This document shows positions 42,999-51,125 of a DNA stretch of 64,000 bases, piece after piece. The stretch is from an uncultured Clostridium sp. (GTDB lineage Bacteria; Bacillota; Clostridia; Lachnospirales; Lachnospiraceae). The notes beneath the pieces were generated by a model. That model was given only the letters and a program-made list of their open reading frames with translations. It did no database searches and had not been told where the DNA came from. The stretch covers positions 35,065-99,064 of the forward strand of contig UQBG01000013.1 of NCBI GenBank assembly GCA_900539185.1, written 5' to 3'. Both the position numbers and the translations under genes were made by a program. Each line of letters starts with the position of its first letter. Within the stretch, counting starts at the first letter, position 1.

Positions 42999-44636
42999 CT
43001 ACCGGTTTCCGGTCCCCTGATACAGCAATGCATTGATCTCATCCCGGTTCATCTGTGTTCCGCACAGCTTTCGAACCAGACGCTCCAGCTCTGCCTGACC
43101 ATCGGGATTTTCCCGAAGATTCCGGATCTTTGTCTCCAGTCTGAGCATCGCACTCTTGAATTCTGTCGCATTGACTCCGGACAGATCGACCTCTCTTCCA
43201 CCGTACTTATCACCGATCTCATCCATTCTCTGTCCACCGAAGCTGGATGCAAACTCTCCATTTCCAAATCCATGTGTGTGTCCCAGCTGATTGGTTTTCT
43301 TATAAGAGTCACTTTCAAATCCGATCAGCATACCTGCATAAGCATCCTCACTCTCTTCCTCCACATGCATATAAACATGCCCACAGCTTCCGTCATTCTT
43401 TAACATCCGGTCGGCACCCTCTGCTCCGGGGATACCCTGATTCCCCAGTCCGCCGACTGCTACATTCATCCCCCACTGATTGCTAAAGGTACCGATGGTT
43501 TTCTCTTCCTTAAACCCTTCCTTGCCTGCGGTCTTTGACTTTCTGCGAAGAGAATGCGTGGCAGCTCCCCGCTTAAATACTCCGACCTGCTCCTTTTTCC
43601 CCATAAACCGTCCCATGATCGTATCGTTTTCGCCCTGTACATCCCCTTCCTTTGGAAGTACAAAGCCGACTCTGGAACAATGTGCATAGGCATTGGCAAT
43701 CGGTCCTTCCCACGTCGTTGTTTCGTAAATATCTTTTTTTTGCTTATCTTTTCCGATCTTCCGCTTCTTCTGAAGATTTCCCATCTGCGTCGCCAGCATA
43801 ATCTTAGCAATGAAGATCTGGGACTCTCCGCTTCTGGTTATATCTGCATCCCCTACGCCACCGTTATGAAGTGCCTGTCGTTCTGCCTCTGTCGGCTGTT
43901 TTAATATGGTTTCCACCATCACCTCTTCGTTCATATGAGCATCCAATGACTCAAAGAACTCCCGACTCTGCATCCCCTCCGGCGGTGCCGGTGGATTCGG
44001 AAGCAGTCCCTTCATACCCATGGAAATACCGATTCGCAGAAGTGGGTGCAGCATCGCCTGAACGCCCTGCTGCTTCAGCCGGTGAACCACTTCAGCCGGC
44101 GAGCCACTCAGTTCTGCCCGGTGTGCCGCCATATATCGGCCTGCCTCGATCTGACGCAGAACCGGATCCAGTTGTTCCAGATGAGAGTAATCTCCATCCT
44201 GAACCTTTTCCAGCAGTACTGACTGCTTGATCTTCTGTTTCTGACCATTTTCTTTATAGGTCGTTTCCTTCTGCAGAACCCCCTGCATATGATTGGTATT
44301 CAGGAATTCCTCTGTTACAGGAGCCTTCATCGCCTTAAACTGATCATACTGTCCCTGCTCTGCCTGCTTCTGCCGCTTTTGTCGCTCCTTTTTATCAAAG
44401 TAGCCTTCCTTTACCTGTGTCTGATTCACAAGTACCTGTGGTACCTCCGCCTCCTGTCCGGCTGCCGGAAGTGCCTCCAGATTTCTCTGCTGTTCCTGCC
44501 GTTGCTGCAGCATCTGATTCATTGGTTCCATCTGTACCGAAGTCTGCTGCTTCGCTTCTATTGTCTGCTTCAGCTCGGTCACCATCGCCGCCTGCCGCTG
44601 CTTCATTTCCAGTTCCATCACATCCCGGTTATCCAT
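42999..44636 (-). CDS. Candidate second effector, Gln-rich N terminus with unknown C-terminal domain
   Basis: A 545-residue protein from ATG 44636 (AAGAGGAGGAGAGCAG upstream). The first 100 residues are Gln/Met/Glu-rich helix, much like the start of the calpain-like protein. The C-terminal half is glycine-rich and unlike anything I recognise: VGGLGNQGIPG, then CGHVYMH, then LGHTHGFGNGEFASSFGG and YGGREVDLSG. The paired GHxYxH and GHTHG motifs could bind a metal or form an active site. No signal peptide or membrane segment. Located after the SpoIIE gene and before a GNAT gene in the injection operon. Composition, place and unknown C-terminal domain are those of CIS cargo, but this is inference. 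Confidence 0.55.
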   Translation of the reverse strand: MDNRDVMELEMKQRQAAMVTELKQTIEAKQQTSVQMEPMNQMLQQRQEQQRNLEALPAAGQEAEVPQVLVNQTQVKEGYFDKKERQKRQKQAEQGQYDQFKAMKAPVTEEFLNTNHMQGVLQKETTYKENGQKQKIKQSVLLEKVQDGDYSHLEQLDPVLRQIEAGRYMAAHRAELSGSPAEVVHRLKQQGVQAMLHPLLRIGISMGMKGLLPNPPAPPEGMQSREFFESLDAHMNEEVMVETILKQPTEAERQALHNGGVGDADITRSGESQIFIAKIMLATQMGNLQKKRKIGKDKQKKDIYETTTWEGPIANAYAHCSRVGFVLPKEGDVQGENDTIMGRFMGKKEQVGVFKRGAATHSLRRKSKTAGKEGFKEEKTIGTFSNQWGMNVAVGGLGNQGIPGAEGADRMLKNDGSCGHVYMHVEEESEDAYAGMLIGFESDSYKKTNQLGHTHGFGNGEFASSFGGQRMDEIGDKYGGREVDLSGVNATEFKSAMLRLETKIRNLRENPDGQAELERLVRKLCGTQMNRDEINALLYQGTGNR

Positions 44637-44660
44637 CTGCTCTCCTCCTCTTACCATCAT

Positions 44661-46247
44661 TCATCGCGGTTCCAACTCCAATAAAAGCATTGTTATATCG
44701 TCGAACTGCTCTGCCTCTCCCACAAATTCTTCAATATCTTTCTTGATAAACACAACTGCCTCCTGCGGACATATACCTCTGGTCTCCTTTACCATATCCA
44801 GAAGCCGTTCTTCCCCGTATGCCCTCATATCTCCGGTAACAGACTCTGTCACACCGTCTGTGTACAGAAGAATCCGGTCACCCGGCTCCAACTGCAGCTG
44901 TTCCTTCGTATAGGTCATGCCGTCCATGGCAGCCAGAACCAGCCCGGTATCACCTGCCACATAGGTTCCGGTATCACCATGAAGATGAATCGGCGGGTTA
45001 TGTCCTGCATTGGCATATTCTACCAGCCCCGTCTGTATATTCAGGATCCCCAGCCAGGCAGTTACAAAGAAGGATTCCTCATTTCCCTCACATAACTGAT
45101 GATTTACCAACTCCAGTACCTTTTCAACAGAGTTTCCGTTCATCATATGATTCTTAATAATGGTCTTTGCTATGACCATAAATAAGGCCGCCGGTACACC
45201 CTTACCGGAAACATCGGCGATCAGAAATGCCAGATGGTCATCATCGATCCAGAAGAAGTCATAGAAGTCGCCTCCTACCTCTCTGGCCGGCTGCATAACC
45301 GCATAAATATCGATTTCACTTCGATCCGGAAATGCCGGAAAAATGCTCGGCAGCATATCTGCCTGAATCTGCGTTGCTACATTCAGCTCCGTGCCGATCC
45401 GTTCCTTCTCCGCCGTGATCTTTGTGATATTCTCCACATAGGTATCCATCTTATCAACCATCTGGATATAGGTATCATACAGTTCCTGCATCTCATCCCG
45501 GTTAAGAAACTCCCATTCCTCCGCCTGGAACTTTCCGTCCTTATAGGATGCGATCACCTTTGTCAGCTCCTGAAGCGGTTTTATCAGGCGCCGGTTATTA
45601 AAGCGCAGCAGTATAAACAGGATCACCATACTGCCGAGCAGCATTACAACTATAAACCGCAGTACATAGGTCGTCGCTTCCCGTCCGACCTGTTCCAGAT
45701 AGAAGTCTACCTCTGCCATAGCAACCAGATCTCCATCCCGGTTCAGAATCGGTGCCCATGCCGATACGGATCGTCCATAGCCTACGTCCTGCCCCATGAT
45801 GATCTGCTGTGATGCACGTTTTGCCTGAACATCCGGCACCAGATACTGATATTCTGTCTCTCCATATTCATATACATCGCCGAGCTGACTGATCACCTCT
45901 CCGTCTCTTCCCGCCCGGGCATCCAGTATGTAGGTAAAATGATCCTCCTCCGGGTAGAACAGATAAAGATACTCCGCTCCGCTGTCCCGCTTCATATCTG
46001 CCAGCAATACCTGTAGTTCTTCATAGTACGCATCGGTTTTTCCGGTCTCCAGATAGGTTCCGATCCGATCTCCGTCTACCATATCTGCGATCATCTTTGC
46101 AGTACTCTGTGCCTTATCCGAGTAGAATCGTCGGAATGTATTCTGAAAGGACATATAACCAAAGCCCGCCAGAATCACAGTCAGAACCCCGATACTGACT
46201 GCTATGATCCATCCCATCTGCACGCCCAGTTTCTTCTTATTCTGCAT
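44661..46247 (-). CDS. Membrane-bound SpoIIE-family (PP2C) phosphatase with extracytoplasmic sensor
   Basis: A 528-residue protein from ATG 46247 (AGGAGGAGAACACC upstream; a longer frame to 46331 runs into the preceding gene). Two transmembrane helices (about 10-33 and 198-222) frame an outer sensor domain of the Cache type. A HAMP-like linker and coiled coil follow, then a PP2C/SpoIIE phosphatase (about 300-528) with GGDFYDFFWID, ADVSGKGVPAALFM and ILLYTDGVTES, which hold the metal aspartates. Such phosphatases dephosphorylate STAS antagonists to free partner-switch kinases. A STAS gene and a matching kinase gene are in the same operon, so those are the likely partners. The sensor resembles that of the MFS-fusion protein nearby. 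Confidence 0.9.
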   Translation of the reverse strand: MQNKKKLGVQMGWIIAVSIGVLTVILAGFGYMSFQNTFRRFYSDKAQSTAKMIADMVDGDRIGTYLETGKTDAYYEELQVLLADMKRDSGAEYLYLFYPEEDHFTYILDARAGRDGEVISQLGDVYEYGETEYQYLVPDVQAKRASQQIIMGQDVGYGRSVSAWAPILNRDGDLVAMAEVDFYLEQVGREATTYVLRFIVVMLLGSMVILFILLRFNNRRLIKPLQELTKVIASYKDGKFQAEEWEFLNRDEMQELYDTYIQMVDKMDTYVENITKITAEKERIGTELNVATQIQADMLPSIFPAFPDRSEIDIYAVMQPAREVGGDFYDFFWIDDDHLAFLIADVSGKGVPAALFMVIAKTIIKNHMMNGNSVEKVLELVNHQLCEGNEESFFVTAWLGILNIQTGLVEYANAGHNPPIHLHGDTGTYVAGDTGLVLAAMDGMTYTKEQLQLEPGDRILLYTDGVTESVTGDMRAYGEERLLDMVKETRGICPQEAVVFIKKDIEEFVGEAEQFDDITMLLLELEPR

Positions 46248-46839
46248 GGTGTTCTCCTCCTTTCTGTATATGCAGGGTACCATCCGTCTGTACAACCAGA
46301 ATCCTTGCTCCGCAGGTGCAATGCGTTCCACAGACCGGACATGTCATATGATAGGTTTCCAGATCGCTGTAAAAGCCTGCAATGTCTTCTCGAAAGACGA
46401 TCGGTCCCCAGTCCTTTACGATATGCTCTGCCGGAATATGTCCATTGGGATAGATCCACAGCTCTGTTAAGAGATATTCATACCCCAGTGCATATACATC
46501 CCGGATCAATCGTCTTCCCAGCTCAAATGCAAATGGATGACCACGATATTCATCCTTTACAACCAGTGCATCCGGCGTATAGATCTTCTCCTCCGGGAAC
46601 TGCTCCCGCAGTCTCTGCTCCAGCTCCGGATGCGGATAGGTAAAGTCGATTCCGCTTCTTCCTGTCAGCACACCTACGACTTCTCCGTGATCCACTGCTT
46701 TATATCCGACAAACCCCGGATCTCTCATCCCTTCTTCCACATACTCATGAATGTTCTCTCCGGAATTTAAGTATCGGGTATAGATCTCAGCCATTTGATC
46801 CAGATCCTGTATGGTAATCTTTTCATACTGTATGTTCAT
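46237..46839 (-). CDS. GNAT-like acetyltransferase with C-terminal zinc ribbon
   Basis: A 200-residue protein. The N-terminal 160 residues look like GNAT (YEKITIQDLDQMAEIYTRYL, GYKAVDHGEVVGVLTGRSG, IYTPDALVVKDEYRGHPFAFELGRRLI), where DEYRGHPFA may be a degenerate acetyl-CoA loop. Near the end CPVCGTHCTCGA supplies four cysteines for a small zinc site. ATG 46839 follows AGAGGGAATAAAGT. It lies four bases from the MFS-fusion stop and overlaps the SpoIIE start by 11 bases, so all three are probably co-translated and may be one signalling unit. Confidence 0.65.
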   Translation of the reverse strand: MNIQYEKITIQDLDQMAEIYTRYLNSGENIHEYVEEGMRDPGFVGYKAVDHGEVVGVLTGRSGIDFTYPHPELEQRLREQFPEEKIYTPDALVVKDEYRGHPFAFELGRRLIRDVYALGYEYLLTELWIYPNGHIPAEHIVKDWGPIVFREDIAGFYSDLETYHMTCPVCGTHCTCGARILVVQTDGTLHIQKGGEHHAE

Positions 46840-46842
46840 ACT

Positions 46843-49749
46843 TTATTCCCTCTTCCTTCCATCCTGTCTGCGTTGAATCAGCAATACGATCAAGTATAAG
46901 ACCAACAGTCCGCCAAAGCCCATACCGACCTTCTGGATTCCCTGTTGATATCCCTGCACCAGTAAGGCACTAAACACGATCGGACCCAGTGTCTGCCCCA
47001 GATTCTCAACCGTGGAATAGATTCCCATTGCGTTTCCTTCTCCATATGCGTCACACTCCGGCACAGTAGAAAAATACGAATACTGGCAGGTATATGCAAA
47101 GGAGATAATGGTCGATAACAGCACAACCCCCACGATGGCGGTTGCCATGCATGGTACGCAGATATATATCGCAATATTTAGGGACATGGCAATACTGGCT
47201 GCCACCATTGCCCACTTACTTCCAAGCCTCCGGATCAGGAATTCACCCAGATACGGTCCGACATAAATAATAATCAATCCGCATAACAGGAAGATCCGGC
47301 CGACGGTAACCTCCGACATACCATGCTCCTCCGCGTATAACGGAAAGAAGTACTCCCGGTAGGAAAGAATCATCATAAACGGAAGCAGGATCAGTCCAAA
47401 GAACGGAAGTACCCGCCAGTTAAAGAGAAACCGTGGAAAATGAATCGCCTTTTCCTCCTTTACCCGCGGCGGCACCAGATTCCGTCCAAAGGCAACCATT
47501 ATGATCGGAAGTACCATAATGATTGCACCGGCCGCATAAACCATCCGATAGTTTCCAAGACTCAACAGAATGGAGCCCAGTCCATCACCAACCGTAATTC
47601 CGGATAATACTCCGGCATTGATTCCGGCAAATGCCCGGGCGCGTTCCTCCTCGGTTCTTCCCAGTGCTCCCATCGTATTCGCCGTCACATAGATTACGCC
47701 CATGCCGGTACCGATCAGCGCCTTACCGATCAGGATACCGATGTAGACTCCACTGATCCCACACAACAGATATCCGGCTAATGATAACAGTCCACCGGAC
47801 AGCAGCAGCCGCTTCGTACCGACACCGGACACCATCCTTCCCGCCAGAAAGGATGCAACAGCCGCCATCAGAAGCTCGACGGAGATCGGAAGCGATGGCC
47901 CCAGATCATTTAAGAACGGAAGCTGATTCTGATACAGCCGGTTACATAACTGAACGATAAACGGATCCTGCAGGGAAGATGCCATATACATAAGGAATAT
48001 CAGTGTCCGTAACGGTACAAATTCTGCCGGATTCTCCGTTCCCTTCCACAATCCTTTCCCGGAAGACAGGAAAAACAAAAACTCCAGCAACAGCATAATA
48101 ATGACGATCACAGCCGCTCCTGTCGTAAACAATAGTTCCCGCAGAAATACCGCCTGCTCCTGTTGGAGGTCATCCATATTCATACCGACCTCCAGTTCCG
48201 CTACCGTCTCGCCCTGACTGTTCCGAACCGGGTATAAAACAAAGGTCCAGGTTCCATATGCACTGGTTTCCCGACTCACTCTGTTGATGGTTCCGTCTGT
48301 CAGGGTTTGGGTATAATAGTTATCGCCCCATTCATAGGCCGGATGTCTCGTTGTCAGCGTTTCCTCATAGTCCATAACTGCATCTACATATCCGTCACCG
48401 GCAATGTAGATCGTATAATAGTAATATGCACCCTGCTCATAACAGGTATCAATCGTACGGTCTAACGGTTCTTTTACAGTCTGAAATTCTTCGTTCTTAT
48501 AATCACTCAGCTTCCGGATCTCTGTCAGCCGGTCAACATCCAGCTCCTGAATCAATAGATTTGCCATCAGATCCAGCTCCCGGAGTGTCGTTTCATTCTG
48601 TCTGGCTGACATGGTCTTAAGTACCACTGTCAGAATCGTCCCCGTGCATAGCAGGGAGGCGATCAGCACCATAGCAATGCGTAGCAGCTGATCCCGATCC
48701 CGCACCTTCCGAATGGCAGTTACCACCCCGGAAAGAATAAGCAGCACAGCCAGAATTCCGCCTATGCCTGCAAGTATCCACACCAAAAGACGATATCCAT
48801 GGTGTCGGATCGGTACACCTGTCGTATACTGACTTTTATCCTGATTCTGATACCAGACACCACCATAATCCGTTGCTATCATCCGCTCTCCATCCGCAGA
48901 AACATCGATTGTATAGTAGCAGGAAGGCTCTGTCGCCAGTGTCTCCCGTTCACCCTCACGCAGACAGTAAATATTCCCGGACAACAGCTCTGTATAATAA
49001 ATACTCCCGGATGCATCCACCGCCAGTGTCCATGGGATCTCTTCCTCTTTTCCATCCCAGATCTGTACCGGTTCCTTCTCCTGCTGAAGTGTATAGATAT
49101 TCCCCTGTCTGGTACACACGATCATCTGTTGTCTGCTTTCATCATATACCGCATCACTGACATCCAGTGCCGCCCGAAAACAGGTCTGCTGAACGATCGT
49201 TCCATCGGACTGAATGGTATCATACCAGATTCCCTCCGGAGCTTTCATGGTAACCGTTATGACACCGTCCCTACAGGACAGTGCCACGATATTTCCATAC
49301 TGATAAGGGGCATCCTCTGTACTGTACTTCTTATGAAATATCGTATCTATATATTGCCCCTTTTCATCAAAGTGCAGGATCCGTTCCTCGCTCACCCGGG
49401 TCCCCTGCCCGCTATATACCACGTCGGATACATAGATACTGCCATCCGTATCATCACAGATCAGAGATGCATAATAAAAGTCCTTGCTTAATGAACCTCC
49501 CAGAATCTCTCGATCATACCGGGCATCCGCATCCAGAATCACGATCCGCTTCTTTGCATGGTCGATCACATAATACCCACCAGCCGTTCGAAGAAACACA
49601 TTTGATGGCGTCTGGAAGGTGTATTCCCTTCCGAACGGATTCATATGAAACAACCGGATATTAACGATAGACAAAATACCGATCAGCAGTATGACTCCGA
49701 TTCCAATCCCTATGAACTTTCGTTTAGTTTCTTTCTTATGCACAGACAA
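46843..49749 (-). CDS. Beta-propeller / Cache sensor / MFS transporter fusion
   Basis: A 968-residue protein with an unusual plan. TM1 (about 12-34) leads to an outer beta-propeller-like domain (about 45-310) with repeats such as DDTDGSIYVSD and DASGSIYYTE. Two helices (about 322-345 and 354-375) precede a Cache-type sensor (about 376-545), then a helix (about 549-573) and a 12-helix MFS-like body (about 590-960; GILIGKALIGTGMG, ALGRTEEERARAFAGINAG, FRRLG-like loops). The start is a TTG at 49749 with AAGGAGAATCAGAA upstream. It overlaps the ATPase gene by 40 bases. It may sense a ligand and either transport it or pass a signal to the SpoIIE/STAS circuit; no function is known to me for this fusion. 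Confidence 0.75.
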   Translation of the reverse strand: MSVHKKETKRKFIGIGIGVILLIGILSIVNIRLFHMNPFGREYTFQTPSNVFLRTAGGYYVIDHAKKRIVILDADARYDREILGGSLSKDFYYASLICDDTDGSIYVSDVVYSGQGTRVSEERILHFDEKGQYIDTIFHKKYSTEDAPYQYGNIVALSCRDGVITVTMKAPEGIWYDTIQSDGTIVQQTCFRAALDVSDAVYDESRQQMIVCTRQGNIYTLQQEKEPVQIWDGKEEEIPWTLAVDASGSIYYTELLSGNIYCLREGERETLATEPSCYYTIDVSADGERMIATDYGGVWYQNQDKSQYTTGVPIRHHGYRLLVWILAGIGGILAVLLILSGVVTAIRKVRDRDQLLRIAMVLIASLLCTGTILTVVLKTMSARQNETTLRELDLMANLLIQELDVDRLTEIRKLSDYKNEEFQTVKEPLDRTIDTCYEQGAYYYYTIYIAGDGYVDAVMDYEETLTTRHPAYEWGDNYYTQTLTDGTINRVSRETSAYGTWTFVLYPVRNSQGETVAELEVGMNMDDLQQEQAVFLRELLFTTGAAVIVIIMLLLEFLFFLSSGKGLWKGTENPAEFVPLRTLIFLMYMASSLQDPFIVQLCNRLYQNQLPFLNDLGPSLPISVELLMAAVASFLAGRMVSGVGTKRLLLSGGLLSLAGYLLCGISGVYIGILIGKALIGTGMGVIYVTANTMGALGRTEEERARAFAGINAGVLSGITVGDGLGSILLSLGNYRMVYAAGAIIMVLPIIMVAFGRNLVPPRVKEEKAIHFPRFLFNWRVLPFFGLILLPFMMILSYREYFFPLYAEEHGMSEVTVGRIFLLCGLIIIYVGPYLGEFLIRRLGSKWAMVAASIAMSLNIAIYICVPCMATAIVGVVLLSTIISFAYTCQYSYFSTVPECDAYGEGNAMGIYSTVENLGQTLGPIVFSALLVQGYQQGIQKVGMGFGGLLVLYLIVLLIQRRQDGRKRE

Positions 49750-50120
49750 TTCTGATTCTCCTTACGTTCGTATTCTACCTGATCCATCATACACCGCACC
49801 ATATAGATGCCCAAACCGCCGATCTGCCGGTCTTCGGCATCCGCCAGAAGATCCGGTGGTTCTTTTTCCAGTGGATTGTACGGAACCCCCCAGTCATAGA
49901 AGGTTACACTTAATACCCCTTTTTCTATATGCATCTCAATCTCCGCCATCCCCACGGTGTCTTCATATGCATAGGAGGCTATATTTACAAACAACTCCTC
50001 CACACATAGATAAATCTGCGTTCGAACCTCCTCTGTACACGGCTGTTCCTGCAAAAGTGTATCCAATGCCTGATTGATATTCTTCAGTTGTTCAATCTCT
50101 GCTTTTACTCGTATCCTCAT
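49710..50120 (-). CDS. RsbW/SpoIIAB-like HATPase (anti-sigma or switch kinase)
   Basis: A 136-residue histidine-kinase-type ATPase from ATG 50120 (GATGGAGAAATGT upstream). It has the N box ELFVNIASYAY, the G1 box FYDWGVPYNPLE, and the G2 region RQIGGLGIYMVRCMMD. The family phosphorylates a serine on a STAS antagonist and binds a sigma factor or another target when the antagonist is phosphorylated. No sigma factor gene is in the window, so the target is open. It overlaps the ABC gene by 29 bases and the MFS-fusion gene by 40, giving tight coupling with both. Confidence 0.88.
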   Translation of the reverse strand: MRIRVKAEIEQLKNINQALDTLLQEQPCTEEVRTQIYLCVEELFVNIASYAYEDTVGMAEIEMHIEKGVLSVTFYDWGVPYNPLEKEPPDLLADAEDRQIGGLGIYMVRCMMDQVEYERKENQNCLCIRKKLNESS

Positions 50121-50772
50121 ACATTTCTCCATCTTTTTCCAGTCGCAGCTCCGTATGTGCATAATGCCTGATGCTCTCCCCATCATGAGTCGCTACGATC
50201 ATGGTTGTTCCCCGCTGATTCAGTTCATTTAAGAGTCCCATAATCTCCAGTGAACTATCCGGATCCAGATCGCCCGTAGGCTCATCCGCTAACAGGAGAT
50301 CCGGGTGGTTTACCATCGCTCTGGCGATACAGATCCGTCTCTGCTGCCCACCGGAGAGTTCCTCCGGATAACACTGATAGTATTCCTCCATTCCTACTAA
50401 GCGCAACGCCATAGCCACCTGAATCCGGACATCTCCGCCTCCGGCACCGGCTACCCGCTTTGCCAGCTCGATATTCTCATAGACACTCTTATCCTTCAGA
50501 AGTCCCATATCCTGTGAAACCAGTCCGATCCGCCGCCGATAGGCCGGTACTTCTTTTCGTTTCAGGCTCTGAATCGATCTTCCGTTCATTCGGATCTCTC
50601 CTGCTTCCGGCTCCAGCTCTTTCGTGATCAGGCGAAGGATCGTTGTCTTTCCGGCCCCACTGGCTCCTCGAAGATACAGAAAGCCATGAACCGGAACCCG
50701 GAAGCTCATGTCTGTAATCACTGCCTTCGCGTTTCCCCCATATCCTGCTGTCACCTGCCGAAACTCTATCAT
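50092..50772 (-). CDS. FtsE-like ABC transporter ATP-binding protein, no adjacent permease
   Basis: A 226-residue ABC ATPase of the FtsE/LolD/MacB type: Walker A GASGAGKTT, Q-loop VSQDMGLLKDKSVYEN, signature LSGGQQRR, Walker B LLLADEPTGDLDP, and the switch histidine in ATHDG. No FtsX-like or other four-helix permease gene is adjacent. In FtsEX-type complexes the ATPase drives conformational change of a membrane partner rather than transport. Set between the STAS and HATPase genes, it may act on the MFS-fusion protein or tie the injection particle to the membrane. ATG 50772 follows GGAGGAGCA. Confidence 0.88.
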   Translation of the reverse strand: MIEFRQVTAGYGGNAKAVITDMSFRVPVHGFLYLRGASGAGKTTILRLITKELEPEAGEIRMNGRSIQSLKRKEVPAYRRRIGLVSQDMGLLKDKSVYENIELAKRVAGAGGGDVRIQVAMALRLVGMEEYYQCYPEELSGGQQRRICIARAMVNHPDLLLADEPTGDLDPDSSLEIMGLLNELNQRGTTMIVATHDGESIRHYAHTELRLEKDGEMYEDTSKSRD

Positions 50773-50788
50773 TGCTCCTCCATCCTGC

Positions 50789-51088
50789 CTACTGGATCGT
50801 TAAGATCTTATTGAAGCCGGTCATTGTAAGAACCGTCATAACATCCTTTGATACATTTACGATTTCCATCTTTCCCTTCTTGGATAATGCCGTCTTCTGT
50901 CCGATCAACAGTGCCCGCAGTCCCGCACTGGATATGTACTCCACATTCAGGAAGTCAACGACCAGCTCATTCTTCTTCTGGAAACAGTTTAATATCTGTG
51001 CCTGTAGCTTTGGGCTCGTTGTTACATCGATTCTCCCTTCCACCATCAGCCGGATATAGCTTCCGCAATCTGTTTCGATCATATTCAT
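50789..51088 (-). CDS. STAS-domain anti-sigma factor antagonist (SpoIIAA/RsbV-like)
   Basis: A 99-residue single STAS domain from ATG 51088; the in-frame ATG at 51103 lies in the ribosome binding site GGAGGAATCAGAT. Seen: VEGRIDVTTSPKLQ, VVDFLNVEYISSAGLRALL with the phosphorylatable serine in ISSAG, and NVSKDVMTVLTMTGF. It should be phosphorylated by the RsbW-like ATPase and dephosphorylated by the SpoIIE phosphatase of the same operon, completing a partner-switch circuit. It begins the regulatory block directly after the structural tail genes. Confidence 0.93.
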   Translation of the reverse strand: MNMIETDCGSYIRLMVEGRIDVTTSPKLQAQILNCFQKKNELVVDFLNVEYISSAGLRALLIGQKTALSKKGKMEIVNVSKDVMTVLTMTGFNKILTIQ

Positions 51089-51125
51089 ATCTGATTCCTC
51101 CATTCTTATGTAACTATATGTATTC

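Noticed and set aside
50092..50772. FtsE of a canonical FtsEX pair
   Set aside because: No FtsX-like gene follows, so a cell-division FtsEX assignment is unsupported.
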